Under the pieces are notes generated by a model. It was not told where the DNA came from and ran no database searches. It saw only the letters and a list, made by a program, of their open reading frames with translations. Positions 1-15,400 of a stretch of DNA of 64,000 bases are shown here, piece after piece. The position numbers and the translations under genes are program-made. The stretch comes from Archegozetes longisetosus. Its lineage: Eukaryota; Arthropoda; Arachnida; Sarcoptiformes; Trhypochthoniidae. The DNA lies in contig JAEMBT020000008.1 of the NCBI GenBank assembly GCA_018873245.2, positions 15,562,090 through 15,626,089 of the forward strand, written 5' to 3'. How positions within the stretch are numbered: the stretch's first letter is position 1; every line of letters begins with the position of its first letter.

Positions 1-1294
1 ACGTTGTTCAAGTTTTATTCCAATGTGTAAGACTATTAAATTGAATAGATATATAAGTTTGGACTCTTTTTTTTAATTTTGAATTAGTTTTTTGTTTGGA
101 GACAGCTACAGTTGATATTCGAGCAAAGTTTTTGATATTTTTAATAGAATTTTGATGAGAAATATAATTAGTTGACTCGTACTGAAATATATTGAAAATG
201 ATTGTATTTGCGCTATACTTCAAACTATGATATGACTACAAACTGCTAAAGTTAGTGCAATTATTATGAAAATCTATTTTTAGACCAACATAATGCGGAA
301 ATACTAAAGTAGATTTTCTTATGAAAAGTTAGCTCAACTGCGATAATAAGTAAAAAAAGTATTTTACTTTACTCCAAGTATAACTAAATTTTATTAAAAT
401 AAAAAATTTTGTGCAACTTCAATGCCTCGCTCTTATCTATTAGCTGACAAGTTCTCATTAGATATTCAACTTTTTTATTAAATTTGTTTTCTTAGCTTAG
501 TGTTAAACGTAGAAAACATACAAATAGATAATAGAATTGGGAAATTGCAATTTGAGTAATGCAGCCCAACTTATGTTTCACGAGTCAGCCAGATTAAAAT
601 TGATGGTCAATTCATGTTAACAGTAGAATTGTTCATGTTTCTTACTTTTCCTATTTTATTTTAGTTTTTAATCATTAATGTATAGGATTAGTGAACGTTT
701 CCCTTAAAAATACAATTAGAATCTGCTGTACTTTTCTCATTTAGTTATGGTTCAAATTTTCGACTGTACTTTTTAATCATCATTAGAATGAGTGATATGC
801 TGTAACACTTATTACCGCAAAACAATTAGTTATTATTATGATCAGTCTGAAACTAAATTTATATTTGAGTCTAGAATATTTAACGAATCATGAAAAGTAC
901 GATACTTTGAATGCTCGATGCTACGTTTGTTATTATGCATTCTAAGCCTTGTATCAAATGGTAATAAGTGTGAATTTGAACTGTTTATACTTTTCAAAGC
1001 TAATTAAGGAAAATGTAAAATTTAATCAAGGATTTATGCCCAAATACATTTTACATTGACTCACCAACACTTATAATAATTAAATACTCCAAAGTGAATA
1101 CTTGATAGTTAGCATGAGTTTGAAGATGAAAACTAAATTTTTAATTGAATTTCTTTTTAATCTAAAGTTTGAATGTCATTCGCGATTCAATTTTGCAAAG
1201 CATTAGACCTCTTTATGAGTCTTTGGTATATAATAGCCAAATCAAAATGCGTTCAATTAAAATAAAAGCCTCTAAAACTATTCATTTTGTTGGC

Positions 1295-1312
1295 GAGAGA
1301 GAGAGAGAGAGA
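1295..1312. repeat. (GA)9 microsatellite
   Basis: Perfect dinucleotide tract of 18 bases. It is followed at once by a short inverted stretch (gactctcg), so the local sequence can fold back weakly. Confidence 0.95.
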
Positions 1313-4300
1313 CTCTCGTAAGATTTTTCATTGTAGTTAATGTTTTTGATTGTTGTTAGAGCCATAAAGTGCTTCTTCGACCAACTTACAAGTCGTAATC
1401 GATTATCAATAAAGCGTGTCTGAAACTATAATTTGCATTGGGCGAAAAAGAGGAAAAGAAATTAAGATATGCTACAATACAGGAGTCATTTATATAATGC
1501 TTGAAAACAAATTTATAACAGCGACCAACGAATGCCAAAAGAATAATAAATTTTCGCCAATGTTTTTCGCTAAATCATTAAAGAGAGAAATGACTAAACC
1601 TTAGTTTTGAAACTAATTTTTTCTAAATTCATAATAACCACTCGTAGTGTTTTTGTTCAGTTTTGCCAAATAATAATGCAATTGAAGAGTGCGTTCACCT
1701 GAAAATGTGATCAAAATGAAGTGAAGCCAAGCAGATAGACTCAGTTCACACCAAGAATGGAACGCATTCTATCATAGCCATTGCTATCGGCTCAGTTAAG
1801 ATGAATTACACTTCATGGCTCAGATGATATTCAATCAATGTCAGTGCATCACACAATTTGATGCCTCTCTTATTCTATTGAACAGAACTGTGTCAACAAT
1901 CATGAGTCAATTTATGAGTGACCGCATCCCATATCATAAACCTATTTAAGTGATTTCACTTTGCGACTTAAATTTGTTTCAACTTTATTTTCACTCAAAT
2001 AACCCTCAGATATGACGAGAATCAATGTTTAAAATCAGTGTTTTCCTGTGTAGCAACTGTTCAACAATTAAAAGTGAAGCCAAATATACTTAAGGCATTG
2101 GACGATATATTTCGGTAAAGAAGAAAACTTTTCTTCTAAGGCTCTCTTTAATAGCTAACTATATAGGAATATCGGTTTGAGTTAAGTTATAGATTACATT
2201 AGTGTCTGTATCGGCAACAAAAGGGGACACAACAAAGTTGAGCGTGTCTTTGCGGTGATACCAATATTTGGCGGCCATAAAGAAATTATTTATGGCATTG
2301 CACCTCATCCACAGCGAAATATCCAGAACAACGGAAATAATATTGTGCCCAGGCTATGTTAGAGAAAAAGTGATGCCAAGTTGAGCCTCTTTTAGGCGTA
2401 GAGAAGATAAGCTGATGGGCTTTGTCTGAGCCAACACTCACTGCATTACATGGACTCCTATGTAATTCTCTTTTTTCCATACTATAAGTGTAGTAACAAT
2501 TTCTAGTTTAAGATCAGTACCGCTCTTGCCTTATATAAAGTTACACTTTATACAGTATGTCGTATATTGTGATTCCCTGTCAAAGTTAGGCAGATTTGGA
2601 CCAATCCATTGGGTTTGGGGTCCAACGCGTCAATTGCGAGCACGTTACAATCTTCATGTCTTTGGCAAATTGTCTAACTTCAATGTTTTCAATGCGAACA
2701 TACAGTAGATCTGCTATCAATAAATTGATGCTTCACATCATTTAATGATTTGAAGGTTTTTTCTAACTTTGCATAAGACGTGATCATTTGATAAGACAAT
2801 TGTAATACGATCCCGAAAGCGTACTATTTTTTATCTCGTTTCAAGTCGTTATTTTAGAAATAATATTCTTAAAGCAGTGATAATCCTCATACTGTAGCAT
2901 TCAATTATTGTAAGTTTTTCAGCCTTTTATCACTTTTATTTCCATATTGTTGCTATTCGTGCAGATTATAATGATTTGACCGAAATATGCTTTTTTCTAT
3001 AAGAGAACATGAATCGACACATTTTACTGTTGGCGGTAGTCGTGCACCACTGTATTAGGTTTTTTATGCAATCGTTATAAAAAAGAATGAATAAAAGAAG
3101 AGAAGTGTGAATATAAAAGCAAAAATATGCACAAAAATGAGATAATAACGTCATGCTATCACAGTATGATATGTAGAAAAATAACTAAAATATATAACAT
3201 ATAGTGTCACATTTGTATAATTAATCAATAGAAATGACCACTAAACGAATACTATCCCTATATTTATATGGATTCTCTTAGCCTAACCTTATTTCTATGC
3301 ATTCAATATTTCATATGCACAAAAGTTTTCTTAACAGATAAGTTCATAACTTATTTAGAAACATGCATTCACTCAAAAGACCATAGAATGCATTTTTTGT
3401 GCAGTTTTTCTTATCAAAAACCTTTGAACTAAACTTATAATTGCAAAAAAATTACAGTTATTAATCTATTGTTTTCTGTGGATTATGGCACACATTCAAT
3501 TACAGGCATTAATAATAGAGCTAAAAAGCATTAATTCGATTGGCCATCTCCTCTGTGCTGGTGGTTAAATAATTGTTGAAACGTTAATATTAAACGCTAG
3601 CACACTATCTGACAAAGTGTCTAAAAGAAAATGATAAGTTACTTATATCAGTCAAAAAGAGGAAACCAAATTTAGCATAAAAGTTGATTGGTAGTAGTGG
3701 AAAACGTGAACGTAGAGAGCGATATGATAAATAGGCATCAGTTAACTGATTGATGAACTTTGCTCGCAGTTGTTGGTACTGCGATTCCTATTTTAGTTTT
3801 GACTTTCTATATTCCCGGGCTAGCCATCAACAATGAATGTTCAGTACAATAAGTTGCATAATTTTGCATAAGCAGAATAACCTAATCGAGAAACATGTAA
3901 AATCTTATCACATTACTCTCTTAGCTGTTATACTTTCAGATCACAACTCATTGGTTTTGTATGAACTAAACGGTCTACTCGTGTGAATCAACTCCAGATA
4001 AGATCAATGAATTTGAATAACTGACTCGATTAGCATTAGAGAGATCAGAGTTTTGAATGGGTTTCAGGTTTAGAGTAGGAAACTAATTTCTGACAGATAA
4101 ACAAACTCATGTGGCAGAGATTTGGAGAATAAAAGGATCACTTGATCTTGGCCGATAATGCAATATCGCAAGTTTCGTGTTCTTGCATTTATTAAGGACT
4201 CCATTTAGTTGACACAGTCTATTGCCAAACATTTACTATCGAAATAATCCCTACATTTTGAGGTAATCACATTTCAGATTCATCATTATATTCTTTTTCT

Positions 4301-7300
4301 TCATAACATTTATACCATTTACTACTTGTTTCTGTTATTTTATATTTGAAAGCTTTTTTCTAGAAAGTAGTTTGAACTTAGAGAATAGTTGAAGAGTGCA
4401 ATTTAGAAACAACGCCTAATTAAATAAATAATTTTCTGATAGAAAAGAAAAAGCGTCGACACATTCTAACAAGTATTCTAAGTTCAACGATCCTAACGTG
4501 TGCTCTTTTAACGACCACATTGATTGGTATTGTCGTCATGACTTCTACATCTAACAAATATATATGAGACACTAGATCTACAAACTTGACCTTAACTATA
4601 CCATTAGAAGTGGCATAAGTTAAAGAGCAACTAATTTCCATTAATTACTAGATGAAGAAAAAAGAAAGTCAGACTTTCACTCACTTAACGTTTACTAATT
4701 ATTTAAAGAGAAAGTATTTTATAACTGAAACATTAACTTGTTTAATAATCATCTGAAAGACTAAAGTTGCTATTCGAGCTCAAATTTCTATTGTTCGTTT
4801 GACTCAACTGAAATCTGAATTATTTTCGGTTATAGACTAACTATTGGGTCGAGTGAAGAATAAGATGAATTCTTTCGACGAATGAGTGGCCGACCTTTCC
4901 TTTAATTCGATGTTTGAAGAATCGATAAGTTATGTGATATTTCTGGCGAAATACCTGTGCTCTGCCATTAAGTGTCATTTCAAACCTAATTTAAGACTGA
5001 AGTTATTTGGTGAAGAGAAAAAAGATGGGAAATATTTTCTCTGAAGAGCTCTCCAATTTCGCTCGTCTGCCGAACAGAAGCCAATTCTTAACTTTGATAT
5101 AGCTTTATCACTAAAGAGCATTAGGATCAGAAAAGTTTAATCTAACCGACAGGATACGAGTGGAGAGTGAGTTGCCGAACACCAGTAAATCTAGTCGTGT
5201 GCCACTGCTTTACAATATCTCAATCTTTATTATTTGTACGTCAAGTGAATGTGTTTGTTTTCATATTTTTCAATAATCTCAATCTCGTTGAATAATTGAC
5301 AGACTTTATATTTTGTTCAGCCAACACTTCCTTTCAAAGATAAAAAGGATGCAACAAGAGCTTTAAATGTTTAAAAATATATTTTTCATACTGACATCAA
5401 AGACAATTTGAGGACAAAGTCAGAAGAAAATCTTTTGATTGTTGTCATAATTAAAAGTATGATTCAAATTTCGCAGTCATTTCAGATTATATGGGTTTAA
5501 AGAGATTTCGAAAAAATTGACAGTTTGTAAGTTTTATTATAAGTAGCCCTATATATAAAATAGTACTCTGGAGGTTTTATGTCTCGTAGAATAATGAGGC
5601 CTAAACTTGAAATGTAATGCAGTGCCACAACACCACTGCATTAGCATAAATCAAGAAAGAACAAACTCTTGCATTACCATAAATCACAAATCATTCATTT
5701 ATGCGTTAGCTTTCTTTCAATTTCTAACCGAAAGATCCCGTATTATTGCAACACTAGTACTGGTAGACAAACACTGAATTACACTGGTTTGAAAGAGCAT
5801 TTTTTCAATCGTATCTCTAGCTTACAGCAAGTTATTGTTATTTCTGCTAAACACAACCCTATTAATATACATCAGAAGAATAAGTAAGTTATTATGCTAG
5901 TAGTCCTCTTATTTACATTTCGCAAATTTAGCCATTCCTTTGCTATTGGGTGGTGCGTATCATCTAATATGTGCTCTACATTTCTTAATAGTGCGAGTCA
6001 TTTCATTCACTACCAAATGCTTAAAGTCATCATCGAAATCGATAAACACGAAAAAAGTAGTTTTAGCTCTTTTCAACTGTTTGGCAACATCGCAATCTAA
6101 AAATAGAATACTATTTGTTACTCTCCTCATTTCGTATCTTTTGGTATCTTTCGGTATCAAAAACATACACTTTTATTCTGATAATTAACATAAGTTTATC
6201 CTAAAGTAATTGTCTTGTACAGTCCTTAAGCTGTTTATATGAGATACTAAATCATATATTGCCTAAATATGACATTCAATGAAAATATAAGCTCAGAACT
6301 GAAGCGTCTTTTGATTATTTTTGATGGAATGGTATTTAATCTAAAGATAAAGAATGTAAGTTTAAAGCTACAGTTGAGGAAGACTCTAAAATGTTAAGTT
6401 TTCACTGATGTTTGCTAAATTTTGGGTTGGCATATGTCTATTTTGTGAAGTGTAGTTTATATCTAATTATTTATTCATGTCATGTTTTTCTATCTGGAAT
6501 ATATGTTTTACTGGTACAAACGTCACTTGAGAAAGAGAAAAGCCCCTCCGAAAGCCTAGCTGAGAAAACTTGCTTTCTTTAATAAAAGCTAATTTCATAG
6601 ATCTCCTACATTCTCTATAAGACTAAAATTTAGCGCTTCAAAATTTCCACGAGCCTCTACTATGTTTCTAAACGAGCGCCTCTTCGAGTAGGCTTTATTA
6701 CACTCCAAGAATGTCTTATCTTCAAGTGATTCTCATGAATTCCTATTCTGAATTCATTCTCTTTGTTTTCTTTTCAATCAATAAGTATGAATTCCATCTG
6801 AAGCTTGTCTAAAAGCAGCGAACAAACAAATCTGTTGTACTAAATGTTTAGTTTCTGTTCACTTCTCCAAACATTTGCATGTCTCAAAAAATTGATTATT
6901 TTTTTACGCTCGCAACAAAACAAGATTAAAAACAAGCTGAAGGTCACAATACTCTTTTAACTTCAAACGTTCTTGAGTTAATAGATTTTAAAATTTTTCT
7001 AATTTTAAGCTAAACTTTTGGTTTAGCAACAGTTTCAAAATAAGGTTTGCCTATCGAAACAATCCTTTCAACCGCTACTCTTTGCTTTCAAGCAGATCCT
7101 CTCTTTCTATCAATTTTCAGTCCTGATAATTGTGCATTTTATTGGCTGCATTGATGGTCTCTTGAGAATCAGACTGATTAATGAGACTTTCATTCAGAAT
7201 GTTCGATACCCGTTCATGAAACTAAGAATTATTTATGAAGTCTATGGAATTTGGGCAAATAAAGAAAAAGATTGGTGTTGCAAACCATTCTCTAAGGATT

Positions 7301-10300
7301 ATATAATAAAGTGTTGCGCAACTTATTTCTCTATTAGTCTGAATGAATTTGATTGAAATTGTGATAACTTGGAGTGCATAACTAATGCCACGTTCGGTTA
7401 TGTTGTACGCTTTGCTTCATTAACGAAACTCTTCCTCGTCTGCAGCGCCAAACTGCTTTCTTTGGAACTCCGAGCTTTTATTTAATCAAATATCGATATG
7501 ACATACATTATTATTATTTGTACATTTTTCTCGACAAATAAAAAGCTTTACTTTTGAATCATTCTTTCTCTAAGAGTTTATTTCGTAATCAAATGTAGTT
7601 GTATTCAATCCTAATGACAGTCGTGCATCCAAAATATAATTTAATCAAGCTATTATTTCATTGACAAAACACCGATTTTTTCCTTTGATTCAAAGGAGAA
7701 GTTTTTCTGTTCAGTTCTGTTCAATAAGTTTCTAAAGAACTGTTTTTATGAAGGCGTTTTTAAGATGAGAAAAATTGATTCTTATAGCTTTTAAAACTAG
7801 ATATATGTGTATTTTCGAACACATCCTTCAGCAAAGTTATTTCGATCTAAGCTCTACAGATTAAGTAGACTAAACATTTATGTTTATACTTATTAAGATT
7901 CATTAAAGAATGCATTTACGAACAGAAATATTGCTCAGGGACATTAAGTTTATAATTAAGTCAAATTTTTCAAAAGATTAGAGCAACTCATTATAATAAT
8001 CTATCAATCTTAGCGTAATAATCAGAATAACCTAATTGCTTCTTCTTTAATTAGGCTCTAAAAGGATGTTTACCAGAATTTGACATCCTCCAATTGTTCG
8101 ATAATTGTCGATACAGTTTTTATGAATACTTTTGAGAACTTAAAAAACATTTAGATCAGAGCTAATAATGGCTCTTATGTTTGGTTATAAATAATTAGTC
8201 TATGGACAGTGAAACATGGAAAAGTATTCAAATGTGTTTGATATTACGAACGAATTCTAGGAATAGAAATCTAGTTATGGGTCTTACAATATTTTTATAA
8301 CATTAAAGCAGTATAATTGTTATCATAATATTTTGGTTGCCTTAGATGTAACTTTGTCTATAATTCCTTTGCGTGACTAAATAAATAAGTTTGCAACTGA
8401 TCTTAAGTTGCAAACACTCAGATATGGTGCTATATAAACAAATAATACTTATGCTAAATTTGTTTAATTCGCCTAATTTGTCTGTTTGCTTCATTTTACA
8501 CTTGTTTACTTAATAAATTTTAAACTTGTTTAAGATTACGTCAAGAAACGCAGATCGGTTTATACATTAGTTTAAAATTCTAGTATTTCTAAATAGCTGA
8601 CCAATAAGAACCTCAATTAACTTAATTTATGTTTAGCTATATGTAAAACTATTTTGCCAAACGTTTAATCTTTCTCAAGGAGTTGTTCAGAATAAAGCTG
8701 TTTCTTAGTTTTAAGAACTTGTCTAACTCAAAGTCTATTCATCTTATTGTAAACAAAATTTTTCAAAAACAACTTCTATTCCATCACTCTTTTTAAGTGA
8801 GCTAACTATTTATTTAAATATTTACTAAAACTTTTGAGATCTTATCAATAAGTTTTATTAATAGATTTGTTTGAAATATATTTATGTAAAAGCTGTCAAA
8901 TAAGTTGATTGGAATAAGAGCACTGCTCATTATCCCTAAACAGTAAATTTCCTATTGAGACCTTTTGGGAGACATCGGAACAGTTTAGGCGAGAACTTCA
9001 TTTTCCCAGAAGTGCACGTCTTCATTAAGGCATGGATGTTAAACACTTCGCACCTTAAGACGAAATGAGAGTTGGCATTTAGGAGTCTGCAAAGTTGCTA
9101 AAGTTGTAAATTGCTTTATCAGTTGACAACTAATATGACTTTACACATCCCTAATAACACTCTGTCTTATGTCACAACTAAATCTTCAGCTTAAACTTAT
9201 TTATTTATTTTAATAAATTTTCTTTATTAAGATTTAAGATAAGGACATTTACTGAGTGTTGCTTCAAATTTCGATCAATATTTTAAATTTGCATACATTT
9301 TATTAGTTTTTTTTATTGCGCTTCAAATTTATTTATTGCTGGTAGGGATTAAAAATACTGATTTTCCTACAGAATTCCGTCTAACAAAATAATGTGCATA
9401 TAAAGAGCGACTTCATAATAAACTTTCTACAGCGACTTTACCAAATTTTCATTCAACTCCCTCACATCGATTTTATGTATTGAAACATCATGTATGCAAT
9501 CTATGTTATGCATGTCGATGTAGTCGCATCACTAAATCTCTTGCCTTTAGCTATCCTCTTATCAACATATTGTAACGCTTCAATTCTGTCTGCTTCAGAT
9601 CGATCACTAGATATTGATTACAAAATGAATGATTAACGGATTGACAAATTAAACGCTGTTATTACTACAGATAATATCACGTTGAACGTAACCAATAATG
9701 AAAGTATAGCTACCTTCTATACATTTTGGTTCAATCAAAGTAAATATGAACGATTAAAGTTAATATTTAATTCATAGCTTTCATTTAAATTCTTCTGACG
9801 CTTAAACCAATATAACTTTGATTTGAGAATATAATATAGCGAAAATGCTTAATAAAATCATATTGAAATATCAATATAGGAAAATTGACTTTATTTAGTT
9901 TGTTAAAAGGAAAAGTCAAATTTATTTTGCAAAGTACAAAATGAGTTTGCTGCATGGCAATATAAAGCCTATTCTGCAGTACTCCTAACCTATATTATGT
10001 TATGTACGAGTGCGCTATAATTCAATATTCAACTAGACTGGAGATTCAATCTCGAAGTCAGTCCAAGAACTTGTATCCATGAGGTAATAAATCCCTTTTA
10101 TTGACCCAACTATTGTTGGCTCTCCATGAATATGAGGTCTTTTTTATTTGGATGCGCCGTAAATCTCATATGAAAACGTAAAGTCATCTTTTACTAGCGA
10201 TTTATGCAGCTGTTCATCAGTATTTCCGTGGTAGCACTACTTTGTTGGACCAGTTCTTCTTTGTAAACAACTAGAATAAAAGCAAAACCCGAATCTATGA

Positions 10301-11868
10301 GCCTTAACCACAAAACGTTTTTTTCAATCCATTTTGATGTATATGTGATAAAAATGATGATAAATCTGAATTTGGAGCCAACACAAAATTAGATGAGAAT
10401 TTAGTGAAAAACTAGTTGGTTCACACGAAAAATCAACTTGAATTAGGACAGTGCCTCGTTTACTTTGACAGTCATTAAGCATATTGTTTTTTGTTTACGT
10501 GATCGGATCAGATTCTCAGTCATCTGTTGTGTTGACATTTCGTATGCGCTCTTATTTCCATTTGTGCAGTCAATTTATTTACTCTTCATTCTTAAGCACT
10601 AATGTATTACTTAGCACTTGAGCCTTCTCTCTAAGTATATACGGATTAAACTTGCAATTCTATCCAAATATTGTTTGTTCTTTAATCTGCAAATTACTCA
10701 TTACTATAAAACTAAAATAAAGCCAACACAGACTATCAGATATTAGTTTGTTAGATTAAACTTTTATCATGAAAGCTTGAACAACTGCACCAAATGAATC
10801 TGACTTGACTTATTTCTTTTTTTATTTATTTAATACGTTTCAGATCCGATTCGAAAAAGTCTCACGAATATAGCTGTCGTTTAATATTTTCTATGATCTA
10901 TTACTAACATGTCTAACAAAGCTTGTTAACATGAGTTGCGAGTCTTTATCTATTGATTGTTTATACAGATATCAAAATTGTAACTCAAATATCTAATGCA
11001 AGTTCTTAAGGAATAAGTGTTTTGAATATTAAAATAATGCGACTCCATTTGAATTACACGATAATATCTTAGAAGAACTATTGATTGTGAAAATGTTGTA
11101 CATTTTTATGCTATATCGATATTTTCGATTAAATCCTTCTGTGTGTGGGCTTTCAATTTGATTGAACCAGACGTTTATATATGTCTGTCTTACCATCTAA
11201 GAGTATCCAATCAAACAAACTTGATGATGAACATAACACAGAAAATGTTGTAACTTATCTCCCAGTTATATTCATTTGAGATAAACCGCTTTCATTGCTA
11301 TCAACAATTTGAACGTCAAACAAAAAAGTTTTGCTGCAGTTCGAGTCACATTTAATGTCATTTATAGTATTTTATAGATAGACAAGTATTTCTATGTACA
11401 CAAGTTTCATACGGAAAGCGACTCACCTCCTATTCAAACAAAACAAAGTCTGAAACAAACGAAATCAATTGTGATTGTGCATAAACTAGAATATAATACA
11501 ATAAACAGTTACGTCTAACTCAATTGTTAAGCCATTTGTGAATGGTGTCTTTGATTTAAAAACATTTTATTAAATAAACTTTTATAATAAACTGAAGAAG
11601 AAAAACAGTTGATATTATTTTATTAAATGATTTGCATAGCAAAAAACATTAATATATAAATGAATGGCTGAGTGATTGGCGTTTTATTTGCATTTGAATG
11701 ATCGCCACATTTAAGTTACATAAACGTTTGACAATAAGAATGTATAGTCAATAAGTGGCATAAGAATCTTCAAATCAATACAACAAGTAATGGCATTAAT
11801 AGTTATGAATCTTTTATTTTCATAGTGCAAATGAGCATTTCATTTAAAAAAGTAAATTGTTATTTCAA

Positions 11869-11890
11869 ATTATTATTATTATTATTATTA
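11869..11890. repeat. (ATT)7 microsatellite
   Basis: Perfect trinucleotide tract in non-coding DNA downstream of the Ig-domain gene. Confidence 0.9.
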
Positions 11891-12495
11891 ATGTACAGTT
11901 TTGTAAGCTCTGTAGTGCACATATAAGTGCATATTTAACATGCATTTTAATCGCAGTAGCGTTCACTGTGATTGAGTACTGTATATATATGTAAATTAGT
12001 ATATGTTAGCATATATTGCCCTCACGCACGTCTCACTGCATATATCCTAACATCACTTACATCGAACATCATTCAAACCAAAGTCAATTTCATTTTTCAA
12101 CTAAACCAAAAACATCTTGTCCAAATGTTACGTAACAATAATGATGTCCTTTTGTTGAAATGACCTCTAATTTCAAGTGCGATATTGATAACAATGATCA
12201 AAGTGTTGATATTTGGTTTGCTTTGAGCTGTCAGTTATGCCGGCATTTGCTGCTCATTATTATAGTTAATTGCGTTCATCAATTTTTGCTGCTCTCAGTC
12301 AACTCTTTCTGATTGTATTGCTTGGAGATCAATTTCAGTACAAATTCGATTGCATTTAGTTGTTTTTGTTATTTTCATTAAATTCAAAACACGCAATCCG
12401 TTCGGCAATTATAGATGTCTTTTTCTAGATATAAATTGGAAACCTGTTGCCTGAACTTTGTCTCTTTGCAGTTGTTGTTTAGTATGTTAACCTAG

Positions 12496-15400
12496 TTAAT
12501 TAAGTTCATCCATATTTAATTTGAAAACAGATATTATTGTACTGAAGATTGTGAGCATGAAACACACTTTAGATTCTGCACTAGAACTTGTTATGTCTTC
12601 ATTGACTGAAAAATAAATAACAAAATCATTTATTAATCACACAAGAAGAAGAAAAAGAGGAGGAGGAAAGTTGCATTTGATGCGCTATCTCATAATTCTT
12701 GTATTATCTCTGATAAAAGAAATCTTATATGAAGTAAGTAAGAGACAGACCTGGAAAATATATAATTCTTTTTCTACTTTCGTGATTGATTTCATTGAGA
12801 ACGACCAGACACTCAAAAATCGAAGGTTCAGTTCCATATTTCTCAATCAATTCGCGATCATTTATGAATACAGAGACACTTGCATTAAAAGCCCCATTAC
12901 TCGAAGCAATCGCTTGTTTTCTCGTGATATCTAAAGTTCTAACTTGACTGCCGTCTTGAGCCACACGATAGATTGTCAACTCTGGCTCAGGAAAGACGTC
13001 ATTGACTTTACAAAATAATTCAGAACTTGAAGAAGAACTATAATATTGTTCATCTGGATATGAATCACTATTATCTTGAACTATATGTTTGCTCTTATGC
13101 TTTTTGAGAGCAGCACTGTATTCCTTTCTAGTCACTGGTTTATAATTGAATTCAATGTCTTTTGGTTTGGCTATTATAACAAAAATTAAATAAATCATAA
13201 TTTAATTTAAGTATAATTACTTTGCTATCAATCATATTCTGTCATATATCTCATACCGTATATAATCATTGTTTCTTCTTTAGAGTCTTGACTTTGTAGT
13301 GACTGAACATGACATGAATATCTGCCACTCAAGTCGATTGTGGGCCGCAGTAGATTAAGTGCTCTATATTTAATTAACGGATCGACACTATTGACAGTGT
13401 AATCCAAATTGATGCGACCGTGCAATCGACCTGATGCGTGCGGAGCACCCAATTCTGCTATCCATTGATAGATAGGCTCGGGGTCTTCGTTGAGAAACCA
13501 CTTCACTACTAGGTTCTTGTCGCCAACTTTATCCAATGAGTAAACACAATCTAACACTACTGAGTCTTCGGTTCCATTCTCCACTAGACGCGGAACCAAC
13601 ATTTCACGAATTCTTAATTTACCGCTACAACAATCTGTCAATCATTACGAGAAAGAAATATATTAGATATTTAATTAGCACTCTTTTCAGTATGTTTTCA
13701 GTTTTACCAAACCAAAATATTTGGTTTTTATGCCAATGAAGTAAAACTTTAATCAACTATTATGAGGCTTTCTATTGATTTAATAAGGAAAATATGCTGT
13801 TGTAATGTGTGCGATCGAAAACATAGTCGTGTGTCGCGAAATATCAAACGTCAAAACATAATTTGCATATTGAGAGCATGTACTTAATTACTTAAGTATT
13901 AGCATTCGATGCATATGATTAAACTAAGCAGGGCTATATTCGTAATTAGCATAAGTAAAAGTAAAATTTGAGTAATATTATCGAAAAGTAGAAGAATATG
14001 AGATAAAATAAAAGATAAGAAATTTGGGAGAAAATTGTGAGGAAAAAATACTCAACATTTGATGGTTCTAAATGAATTGAAACAAAGTTTGGTCTCAACT
14101 AAGTGTGATTGCATTATTAAGTGTATCGAATATTCATATGAAGTCATATAATCTTGACTAATCAAAAGTATCTGCTTCATACTTATCTAAAAGAATTTGA
14201 CTATATCTCTAATCCATACAAATTCAAATCCTTTTGTAAGTTCTTAAACTCTTTCAGATTGACTGATATTTATTTTCTATAAATCAAAATTCAAAAAATA
14301 TTTATTCAGTGAATCCGCTATTAAGAATGGATGAACAGAGAAGACTAGAATCATTATTTAAATAATCGTATTATTCATGCTTATAACCAGAAGGCTAAAA
14401 ATAACATCCAATATTTTGCTTTGAGTTCAATAAAATACTAGCTTTGAATAGAATCTTAAATGTATTAATGCTTGCATTCATAGCACACAATGGGATTAAG
14501 CATTACTTCCATAATATCACGTTATTGGTCTTTCTATTCTGTGCTATCACATATCAGTACTGCCGTGAAGTGTCATTACGGGTGCGATACCTTTTGGATT
14601 AACTTTAGTGTAAACATATTTTTGTTATTATTTGCTTTCGATGCTACTACAGATAATCTTCAATTCTGTTCTTATCAATACTGACTATTATTTTCTAATT
14701 TATTGAATCACAAGTTTTTCTAGCTTTTCTTAAACTTAATTTTAAAATAATTTATTATTCATGACTTTACTTATAAGAAAATGAATTTGTCTAACTTACA
14801 ACCATTCTATCGATTGGTTGAAATCATTTTATTTATTTATCTAGCATTCGATCAAAGAAAGCATTTAAGTCCTAACAAAATAGAGCGAATCAGTTAAGAA
14901 AAGTCGGAAATCTTGTGCACATTTTTAATGATAATACAGACTAATAAAAATACGGATAGAGTAGAAGTTCTTTTGGACGATTTCCATTTCTAAAGCTTAG
15001 TTGAATTCTAAGATTGAGTATTGAGTTAAAAAGCCGGACCAAAATTTATCAGTTTGGCTCAAATCTAAGCGCTAGTAATAGAAGCGATGGGATTGAGGTC
15101 ACAGTGTTTTGTAATGCAAGACCACCTGAAACGAGTTCGACTTATTTTCTTTAGTTTTAGTTTAAGGCAAATACAGCCATTCTCTTCTCTTTATTTGTCT
15201 CTCGTCAACATTTTGAGCCATTCTATTGAGTACTTATAATACTTTTTGCGTTACTTTCATTAAATGGATTCGATGCAGAAAAGCGTTGAATTCCGTTTGT
15301 GTTCAAAAAAAGTTTTTCTATTTGTAGTTAATTTGCTTTTACATGAATGCGTTCACTTTCAAATAACTTTCTGGTTATACAACGCTAGAGATACCTTTAG

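Larger units (their letters stand above)
1..12495. other. Gene-poor AT-rich region
   Basis: No recognisable coding exon or RNA gene was found on either strand. Open frames here are short (under 85 codons), of biased composition, and resemble no family I know. The stretch holds a (GA)9 tract at 1295-1312 and an (ATT)7 tract near 11869-11890. Around 2200-2700 the sequence is less AT-rich than its surroundings and may be a decayed element. The right end is presumably the 3' untranslated and flanking sequence of the Ig-domain gene that stops at 12496. Confidence 0.6.

Noticed and set aside
2286..2708. Two open frames on opposite strands near 2.3-2.7 kb
   Set aside because: Local base composition is less AT-rich, but neither translation resembles a known transposon or host protein; treated as possibly decayed, without a call.
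7132..7356. Open frame of 74 codons in the left desert
   Set aside because: No domain, no plausible neighbouring exons, no polyadenylation or promoter context.
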